This document shows, one piece after another, positions 56,726 to 64,000 of a stretch of DNA of 64,000 nucleotides. Position 1 is the stretch's first letter. Each line of letters begins with the position of its first letter. The notes beneath the pieces were generated by a model. That model saw only the letters and a list, made by a program, of their open reading frames with translations, searched no databases and had not been told where the DNA came from. Both the position numbers and the translations under genes were made by a program. This DNA is from JAKFEE01 sp036675815 (GTDB taxonomy: Bacteria > Pseudomonadota > Alphaproteobacteria > Rhodospirillales > Magnetospirillaceae): assembly GCA_036675815.1 (NCBI GenBank), contig JAKFEE010000040.1:1-64000 (forward strand), read 5' to 3'.

Positions 56726-58047
56726 TACTTTCCGATGCAGAAGTCGCGGAAGATGACATCGAGCAGGTCCTCGACGTCAACCCTTCCGGTGATGCGGCCG
56801 AGGGCGCGCGCCGCCAGCCGCACATCTTCGGCGGCCAGCTCGACCAGCGGCGCCCGTGGGGCACGCCGCAACCCCTCCAGGCATTCGCCGAGGGCCGCAC
56901 GATGGCGGGCACGCGTCGGCACCGGCGCCGCCCCCTCGCCCATCAGCGCCGCGGCCCGCTCGGCCACCGCCGCCTCCAGTGCATCCAAGCCCCGCCCGGT
57001 GGCCGCCGAGACGAGCAGCGCCGCGCGTCCGGCCACTTCAGCCTCGACCCCTGGTACCAGATCGGCCTTGTTGATCACCAACAGGCTGTCTTGGCGCGGG
57101 CAGGCCTGGGCTTCGCCACCATGGGGCTGACGCGCATCGACCACCTGAATTACCAGATCGGCCGCCTCGGCCCGCTGCCGGGCGCGCCGGATGCCTTCGC
57201 TTTCGATATCGTCGACGGACTCGCGCAGGCCAGCCGTGTCGGCGACGACCACCGGATAGCCGCCAAGATCGAGATGCACTTCGACGATGTCGCGCGTCGT
57301 CCCTGCGGTGGCCGAAACGATCGCCGCCTCGCGCCGGGCCAGGCGGTTCAGCAGACTCGACTTGCCGACGTTGGGCGCGCCGATGATGACCACCTGCAGG
57401 CCCTCGCGCAGGCGCTCGCCGCGCGGCGCCTCGGCCAGGTGCGCGGCAATGGTCGCTTCAAGGCCGCGCAGGCGCGCCCATGCCCCGTCCATCACGCCCG
57501 GCGGCAGGTCCTCGTCGGCGAAGTCAATGGCCGCTTCGAACCACGCCAGAGCCTTGAGCATCTGGTCACGCCAGGAGTCGTACAGCGTGGCCAGGCCGCC
57601 TTCCATCTGCCGCAGGGCCTGGCGCCGCTGCGCCGCCGTCTCGGCATCGACCAGATCGGCGATGGCCTCGGCCCGCGTCAGATCCAGCTTGCCGTGATGA
57701 AAGGCGCGACGGCTGAACTCGCCCGGTTCGGCCGGGCGCAGGCCGTGTGCCACGAGGGCATCGGACACCGCTCCGATGACGGCACGCCCGCCGTGCACGT
57801 GCAGCTCGACCACGTCCTCGCCGGTGAAGCTGGCCGGGCCGGGAAACCACAGCGCCAGGCCGTCGTCGAGGATCTCATCGGCGGCGTCGCGCAGGCAAAC
57901 GCGTGCCGCCCGCCGTGGCGCGGGCAGCGGCCGGCGCGCCAAGCCGGTCAGGGCCTCGGCGGCAGCGGGTCCGGAGATGCGGATGACGGCGACGCCGGCC
58001 CGGCCCGCGCCGGAGGCGAGGGCGAAGATCGTGTCGCTAGGGACCAT
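56725..58047 (-). CDS. mnmE: tRNA modification GTPase MnmE (TrmE)
   Basis: 440 residues. The N-terminal tetrahydrofolate-binding domain occupies about 1-115, and an inserted G domain has GAPNVGKSSLLN, T-T-R-D and NKAD. The C-terminus ends in F-C-I-G-K, with the conserved cysteine. It partners with MnmG, the next gene, with a stop-start overlap. A ferredoxin-like gene overlaps its 5' end by 11 bases. Confidence 0.97.
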
Positions 58048-58378
58048 CCTCTGGCCGCAACATCAGACGCCCCACCCTGCCGCCATCGCGCACATGAACG
58101 CTGAGAATTTCGTCGACGTCCTCATTGGACTTGCAGGTATACCAGACGCCCTCAGGATAAATCACCATGACCGGCCCGAGCTCGCAGCGATCGAGGCAGC
58201 CGGCGCTGTTGATGCGCACGTCAACGTCAAGCCCCAGCTCCTTGGCCCGCGCCTTCATGTAATTGCGCAACGGCTCGGAACCGCGCCCGGCGCACGAGCC
58301 GCGACGGTGCCCGGAGGGGCGCTGATTGGTGCAGCAGAAGACATGCAGGCGGTAGTACGGCGACGGGTCCTGAGGCAC
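58037..58378 (-). CDS. Thioredoxin-like [2Fe-2S] ferredoxin
   Basis: 113 residues. The cysteines at about 15-16 and 29 (FCCTNQRPSGHRRGSCAG) and the pair in NSAGCLDRCELGPVMVIYPE give the ligand pattern of the small thioredoxin-fold [2Fe-2S] ferredoxins. It overlaps mnmE by 11 bases and follows a DUF6489 gene by 2, so it is probably in the mnmE-mnmG transcript. Its electron partner is unknown. Confidence 0.88.
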   Translation of the reverse strand: MPQDPSPYYRLHVFCCTNQRPSGHRRGSCAGRGSEPLRNYMKARAKELGLDVDVRINSAGCLDRCELGPVMVIYPEGVWYTCKSNEDVDEILSVHVRDGGRVGRLMLRPEDGP

Positions 58379-58380
58379 GA

Positions 58381-58632
58381 TCAGCTCTTGCCGCTGCTCC
58401 GCATGGCCTGGGCGCCCAGATTGCTCCAGAATTTCTGCAGCTGCTCAAAGCCTTGCATGCCCGCCGGCATCCACAGGCTCATCATCTGTTCGGGCTCCAT
58501 GGCATGCATCGCCGCCGCCATCTGGTTCTCCGCCTGCTTGAGCAGCGCATCCTGCATCGGCTTCACATCGGGGAGACCGAAGAACGCCCGTGCCTCCTCG
58601 GGGGTGCAATCGACGTCGAATTTGAGTTTCAT
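58381..58632 (-). CDS. DUF6489 family protein
   Basis: 83 residues. The start MKLKFDVDCTPEEARAFFGL followed by PDVKPMQD is the hallmark of DUF6489 proteins of Alphaproteobacteria. The C-terminal part is an amphipathic Met/Gln-rich helix, somewhat phasin-like. Function unknown. It is probably first in the operon that runs through ferredoxin, mnmE, mnmG, rsmG, parA and parB. Confidence 0.78.
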   Translation of the reverse strand: MKLKFDVDCTPEEARAFFGLPDVKPMQDALLKQAENQMAAAMHAMEPEQMMSLWMPAGMQGFEQLQKFWSNLGAQAMRSSGKS

Positions 58633-58719
58633 GGAAGGTCCCCCGCAGGTTGTCGCGCGGCTTTACGGTTCCAACCTAAGCACTGATCGGCCTTCGCGCA
58701 ACGCCTCATCGGTGATGCC

Positions 58720-60714
58720 ATGCCCAACGCCCTTGCCAGCGAGACCAGCCCCTATCTGCTGCAGCACAAGGACAACCCGGTGGCCTGGCGGCCATGGGGT
58801 GCCGATGCCTTCGCCGCTGCCCGGGCCGAGAACAAACCGGTCCTGCTGTCGGTGGGCTACGCCGCCTGCCACTGGTGCCATGTGATGGCGCATGAAAGCT
58901 TCGAGGACTCACAGACGGCGGCCCTGATGAACGACGGATTCGTCAACATCAAGGTCGATCGCGAGGAGCGCCCCGACGTCGACACCATCTACCAGTCGGC
59001 CCTGGCGATGATGGGCGAGCATGGCGGCTGGCCGCTCACCATGTTCCTGACGCCGGGCGGCGAGCCGTTCTGGGGCGGCACCTACTTCCCGCCCGAGCCT
59101 CGCTATGGCCGGCCGGCGTTCCGGCAGGTGCTGCAGGGCGTCGGCGCTGCATGGCGCGACCAGCAGGACCAGATAAACCACAATGTGGCAGCGCTGAAGG
59201 ATGCCCTGCGCCGGCAGGCCGAGGCGCCCGACCCCGAGGGCCTCGACCCCGACCTGCTCGATGCCGCGGCCAACCAACTGCTGACCTTTCTCGACCCGAC
59301 GTGGGGCGGCCTGCAGGGTGCACCGAAATTCCCGCAGCCGTCGATATTCCGCTTCCTGTGGCATGCCTACCGGCGCACCGGCGACGAAGCAATGGGCCAA
59401 GCGGTGACGCTGCTGCTCGACCGTATGTGCCAGGGCGGCATTTATGACCACCTTGGCGGCGGCTTCGCCCGCTACGCCACGGATGCGCAGTGGCTTGTGC
59501 CGCATTTCGAAAAGATGCTTTACGACAACGCGCAGTTGCTCGAGCTGCTGACCGCCGCCTGGCGCCACACCCGTTCGCCCCTCTATGCCGAACGCATCAG
59601 CGAAACCATCGGGTGGCTGATGCGCGAAATGACGGCCGAGCACGGCACCTTCGCCGCCAGCCTCGATGCCGACAGCGAGGGCGAGGAAGGCAAGTTCTAC
59701 GTGTGGGGCGCGGCGGAAATCGATGTGCTGCTGACGTCCGAGCAGGCCCAGGCGGTCAAGCGACTCTACGGTGTCAGCGCCGCCGGCAACTGGGAGGGCC
59801 GCAACATCCTGCACCGCAACCACCAAGGCGGCACAGAAGACTCCGGGATTGCCGCGGCCAATCAGGTGCTCTGGCAGGCGCGCGAGCGACGGGTGCGGCC
59901 GGGTCGGGACGACAAGGTGCTGGCCGACTGGAACGGCCTTACCATCGCTGCCCTGGCCGAGGCCGGGTTCGCCTTCGATCGCTCCGACTGGCTCGCGGCG
60001 GCGCGCAGCGCCTTCGACGGCATCCGCACTCTGCTCGGCGCGCCAGACGGCCGACTTGGCCACGCCTATTGTCGCGGCCGGCGGCTGGATGCGGCCATGC
60101 TGGACGACTATGCGGCCATGGCCCGAGCGGCGATCAGCCTTTACGAAATCACCGCTGACGCGGCGTATCTGGCGCAGGCGCAGGCGTGGGTGCGAACCGC
60201 CGACGAACACTATTGGGACAAGGCCGGTGGCGGGTATTTCTTCACCAGCGATGATGCCAGCGACCTGATCGTGCGCACGAAGGCGGCACACGACACCGCC
60301 GTTCCTTCCGGCAACGGTCTCATGGCCGAAGCCTTGGCGAAGTTGTTCTACCTCACGAGCGAGGACCGCTATCGCCAGCGCGCCGAGACGACCATCGGCA
60401 CGTTCTCCGGCCTGGTGCGCCGGCAGTTCGCCAACATGGGCACTCTGCTCGACGCCTACGAATTCCTGAGCGCGCCGACGCAGGTGGTGGTGGTCGGCGA
60501 TGCCCCCGATCTGCTCCGCTGTCTCGCCGAGACGGACGTACCCCGTCGTCTCCTGCAGCAGGTCTCGGCCGATGCCGCATTGCCGCCCGGCCATCCGGCC
60601 TCCGGCAAGGGCTTGGTGGACGGCAAACCCGCCGGCTATGTCTGCCGCGGCCCGACTTGTTCCATGCCGGCCACGACGCCTGATGAGTTGCGGACCAGGC
60701 TGACGGCGCGTTAG
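58720..60714 (+). CDS. DUF255 thioredoxin-domain protein (YyaL/SSP411 family)
   Basis: 664 residues. The N-terminal thioredoxin-like domain (about 1-165) has the C-x-x-C at 50-53 in YAACHWCHVMAHESFED and VDREERPDVDTIYQ. The remainder is an alpha/alpha-toroid (six-hairpin-like) with GGIYDHLGGGFARYATD, VPHFEKMLYDNAQL and ADWNGL. The C-terminus has a C-R-G-P-T-C pair. The family resembles spermatogenesis-associated protein 20 and has no firmly established activity. Confidence 0.9.
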   Translation: MPNALASETSPYLLQHKDNPVAWRPWGADAFAAARAENKPVLLSVGYAACHWCHVMAHESFEDSQTAALMNDGFVNIKVDREERPDVDTIYQSALAMMGEHGGWPLTMFLTPGGEPFWGGTYFPPEPRYGRPAFRQVLQGVGAAWRDQQDQINHNVAALKDALRRQAEAPDPEGLDPDLLDAAANQLLTFLDPTWGGLQGAPKFPQPSIFRFLWHAYRRTGDEAMGQAVTLLLDRMCQGGIYDHLGGGFARYATDAQWLVPHFEKMLYDNAQLLELLTAAWRHTRSPLYAERISETIGWLMREMTAEHGTFAASLDADSEGEEGKFYVWGAAEIDVLLTSEQAQAVKRLYGVSAAGNWEGRNILHRNHQGGTEDSGIAAANQVLWQARERRVRPGRDDKVLADWNGLTIAALAEAGFAFDRSDWLAAARSAFDGIRTLLGAPDGRLGHAYCRGRRLDAAMLDDYAAMARAAISLYEITADAAYLAQAQAWVRTADEHYWDKAGGGYFFTSDDASDLIVRTKAAHDTAVPSGNGLMAEALAKLFYLTSEDRYRQRAETTIGTFSGLVRRQFANMGTLLDAYEFLSAPTQVVVVGDAPDLLRCLAETDVPRRLLQQVSADAALPPGHPASGKGLVDGKPAGYVCRGPTCSMPATTPDELRTRLTAR

Positions 60715-60724
60715 ATTCACCCGC

Positions 60725-61177
60725 ATGCCACAACTATCGCTTCACAGCCCGATCGGCGACCTCACCCTCACCGAAGAGGACGGTGCCATCGTCTCGCTGG
60801 ATTGGGGCTGGGGCTGTCAGCAACAGCCCAGCCCCCTGCTCGAGCGCGCGCGCAACCAGCTCGAGGAGTATTTCGATGGCACGCGCCGCAGCTTCGATCT
60901 GCCCCTGGCGCCCGCCGGCAGTCCCTATCAACGGAAGGTTTGGGATCAGTTGCTGCGCATCCCCTACGGCAGCGTCGCCCGGTACGGCTCTCTCGCCACG
61001 GAGCTTGGTTCGGCGGCGCGGGCGGTGGGTGGTGCGTGTGGTCGCAACCCCCTCCCCATCCTCATCCCGTGCCACCGTGTCGTCGGCCACAATAGCGCCC
61101 TGGGCGGCTACTCCGGCTTGGATGGGGTGGAGACCAAACGCTTCCTGCTGCGGCTCGAGGGCGTCGAGCTGCGCTGA
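60725..61177 (+). CDS. ogt: Methylated-DNA-protein-cysteine S-methyltransferase
   Basis: 150 residues. The acceptor cysteine lies in IPCHRVVG (about 117) and the helix-turn-helix with the Arg finger in YQRKVWDQLLRIPYGSVARY precedes it. It removes methyl groups from O6-methylguanine by suicide transfer. With AlkA at 4.3 kb this is the second alkylation-repair gene of the window. No Ada regulatory domain is attached. Confidence 0.94.
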   Translation: MPQLSLHSPIGDLTLTEEDGAIVSLDWGWGCQQQPSPLLERARNQLEEYFDGTRRSFDLPLAPAGSPYQRKVWDQLLRIPYGSVARYGSLATELGSAARAVGGACGRNPLPILIPCHRVVGHNSALGGYSGLDGVETKRFLLRLEGVELR

Positions 61178-61192
61178 CCAACGGAGCATAAA

Positions 61193-62170
61193 ATGGCCAA
61201 GGCGATCCGCATCCATGAACACGGCGGCCCGAACGTCCTGCGCTGGGAAGAGGTAACGGTGCCGCCGCTCGGACCGGGCCAGGCCCTCATTCGCCACACC
61301 GCCGTCGGGCTGAACTTCATCGACGTCTACCACCGCACCGGGCTCTACAAGGTCCCTGGCCTGCCCTGCATCCTCGGCATGGAGGCGGCGGGGGTGGTCG
61401 AGGCTATCGGCCCCGGCGCCAGCGAACTGCGCGTCGGCGACCGCGTCGCGTACGCATCACCGCCGCTGGGTGCCTACGCCGAGCAACGGGTCATGCCCGC
61501 GGATCGGGTGGTGCCCATCCCGCATGACATCGACGACCAGACCGCCGCGGCGATGATGCTGAAGGGCCTGACCGCCCAATATCTCCTGCGCGGAACCTAT
61601 CGCGTCCAGCCCGGCGAGACCATCCTCGTCCATGCCGCCGCCGGCGGCGTCGGGCTCATCCTGTGCCAGTGGGCCAAGCATCTGGGCGCACGGGTCATAG
61701 GCACCGTCGGCAGCGACGCCAAGGCCGAACTGGCCCGCCGCCACGGCTGTGATCACCCAATCCTCTACAGCCGCGAAGACTTCGTGCAGCGGGTCAAGGA
61801 CATCACCGATGGCAAGGGCGTTGCCGTCGTCTACGATTCGGTCGGCCGTGACACCTTCGAGCGTTCGCTCGACTGCCTGCGGCCCCTCGGCACCATCGCG
61901 CTGTTCGGCCAGTCGTCGGGGCCGGTTCCGCCCTTCGATCTGCAGATGCTGGCGGCCAAGGGCTCGCTGTTCGTCACCCGCCCGACGTTGATGACCTATA
62001 CCGCCCAGCGCGAAGATCTGCTGGCCGGCGCCGCCGAGCTGGTCGAAGTGGTGCGCGGTGGGTTCGTCAGGATACCGGTGAACCAGACCTACCCGCTGGC
62101 CGAGACCGCCCAGGCACATCGCGATCTGGAAGCCCGCAAGACGACAGGCTCGACCGTTTTGTTGCCGTAA
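61193..62170 (+). CDS. qor: NADPH:quinone oxidoreductase (zeta-crystallin family)
   Basis: 325 residues, medium-chain dehydrogenase/reductase fold. The GroES-like domain has NFIDVYHRTGLY and LGMEAAGVVEAIGPG, and the Rossmann motif is ILVHAAAGGVGLILCQWAKH. Zinc ligands are absent, as expected for quinone reductases. It would reduce quinones with NADPH. It follows ogt by 15 bases and a hairpin follows it. Confidence 0.92.
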   Translation: MAKAIRIHEHGGPNVLRWEEVTVPPLGPGQALIRHTAVGLNFIDVYHRTGLYKVPGLPCILGMEAAGVVEAIGPGASELRVGDRVAYASPPLGAYAEQRVMPADRVVPIPHDIDDQTAAAMMLKGLTAQYLLRGTYRVQPGETILVHAAAGGVGLILCQWAKHLGARVIGTVGSDAKAELARRHGCDHPILYSREDFVQRVKDITDGKGVAVVYDSVGRDTFERSLDCLRPLGTIALFGQSSGPVPPFDLQMLAAKGSLFVTRPTLMTYTAQREDLLAGAAELVEVVRGGFVRIPVNQTYPLAETAQAHRDLEARKTTGSTVLLP

Positions 62171-62174
62171 AGCA

Positions 62175-62205
62175 AAACGGGCGCGGATGTGGCCACCGCG
62201 CCCGT
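62175..62205. terminator. Bidirectional terminator between qor and rho
   Basis: AACGGGCGCGG at 62175-62185 pairs perfectly with CCGCGCCCGTT at 62195-62205. On the minus strand the stem is followed by TTTTGC, so it serves rho best. It also lies directly after the qor stop codon on the plus strand. Confidence 0.87.
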
Positions 62206-62224
62206 TCCAAACCAAGGACAAGCT

Positions 62225-63481
<1,257 letters not shown>

Positions 63482-63690
63482 GGCGTCGCGTGGTGGTTGC
63501 TTGGGGAAGAGAATCCCGGCTTTGCGGAAGGGCGACGGCGGTCACGGCCGTCATGCTGACTTCCCAACGGGCAAGGAAAGGATTTTGGACGCGCTTGAGG
63601 CGAGATCACTCACCTTTATCGAAGCCACGATCGGGTGTCAAACGGAGATTGGCGCCGGCCGAGACGGCTGCCGAATTCTCAGGCACCTGC

Positions 63691-64000
63691 CTAGAACGGC
63701 TTGACGATCACGATGACGACGATACCGATCATCAACAGCGTCGGTACCTCATTGATAAACCGGTAGAATTTCTGAGGCCGGTGGTTCGAGTCTTCGGCGA
63801 AATTCTGGCGGCAACGCATCAGGAAAACATGCGTGGCGGTAAGGGCCACGACCAGTAGAAGCTTGGCATGCAGCCAGCCCTGCGACAGGAAATCCGGCTG
63901 GGTGATGATCACCAGGATGCCGAACAACCACGACGCAATCATCGCCGGCGTCATGATGGCGCGCTCCAGGCGTCGCTCCATCACCTTGAACAGGTCCGAG
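63691..64000 (-). CDS. hemJ: Protoporphyrinogen oxidase HemJ (partial, C-terminal part)
   Basis: The 3' part of a membrane protein runs off the right end of the window in an open frame. It reads FKVMERRLERAIMTPAMIAS, then WLFGILVIITQPDFLS and WLHAKLLLVVALTATHVF, and ends MIGIVVIVIVKPF. This matches the HemJ (UPF0093) family, an inner-membrane haem-biosynthesis enzyme that oxidises protoporphyrinogen IX. About 103 codons are present; the N-terminal helix and conserved His near the start are outside. Confidence 0.88.
   Translation of the reverse strand, partial: SDLFKVMERRLERAIMTPAMIASWLFGILVIITQPDFLSQGWLHAKLLLVVALTATHVFLMRCRQNFAEDSNHRPQKFYRFINEVPTLLMIGIVVIVIVKPF

Overview
The window is high-GC chromosomal DNA from an alphaproteobacterium, most likely a Rhodospirillales-type lineage. 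This rests on gene content and order: a chvI-chvG pair, cobS-cobT-dnaJ-like-bolA, aroK-aroB, an F1 operon atpH-A-G-D-C, leuS-lptE-holA, and the replication-origin-proximal block rho / mnmE / mnmG / rsmG / parA / parB with two parS sites. No rRNA, tRNA, CRISPR array or prophage was recognised.

Region 1-13.8 kb: a PEP-CTERM protein; a translationally coupled hybrid sensor kinase plus REC-EAL response regulator (probable c-di-GMP phosphodiesterase output); an AlkA-type DNA glycosylase; the ChvG/ChvI envelope or acid-stress two-component system; a PCu(A)C copper chaperone; GTP-dependent PEP carboxykinase with a clear terminator; then a glycosyltransferase, an acyl-carrier-like protein without the phosphopantetheine serine, MurI, a glutathione peroxidase and a solitary HigA-type antitoxin.

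Region 13.8-21.8 kb: an AT-richer island holding the broken, 3'-truncated remains of a reverse transcriptase, followed by carbon metabolism (methylmalonyl-CoA mutase, two malyl-CoA-lyase-family enzymes, AccA). This set fits propionate / ethylmalonyl-CoA-type acyl-CoA metabolism. A NUDIX hydrolase and an MntA-HepT toxin-antitoxin pair lie between them.

Region 21.8-34.9 kb: CobT-CobS cobaltochelatase, which makes the corrinoid needed by the mutase; a J-domain protein; BolA; a ribbon-helix-helix protein; a DUF2889 protein; a CorC/HlyC-type membrane protein; AroB-AroK; an operon of a 46-residue membrane protein, a 569-residue secreted protein and XerD; a ferritin-like protein; YciB; MsrB; ArfB.

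Region 35-48 kb: the F1 ATP synthase operon, a REP-associated tyrosine transposase (RAYT) bracketed by its palindromes, PriA, a DUF484 protein, XerC, a MazF-like toxin with its antitoxin, a general porin, and several families of dispersed palindromic repeats, some nested in each other.

Region 48-64 kb: DUF3576 lipoprotein, LeuS, LptE, HolA, ParB, ParA, RsmG, MnmG, MnmE, a thioredoxin-like ferredoxin, DUF6489, a DUF255 thioredoxin-domain protein, Ogt, a quinone oxidoreductase, Rho and the 3' part of HemJ.

Most of the window is housekeeping. The interesting material is the reverse transcriptase wreck, the RAYT and its repeat families, the variant HepT and ACP-like proteins, and the pairing of ChvGI with a GTP-type PEP carboxykinase.
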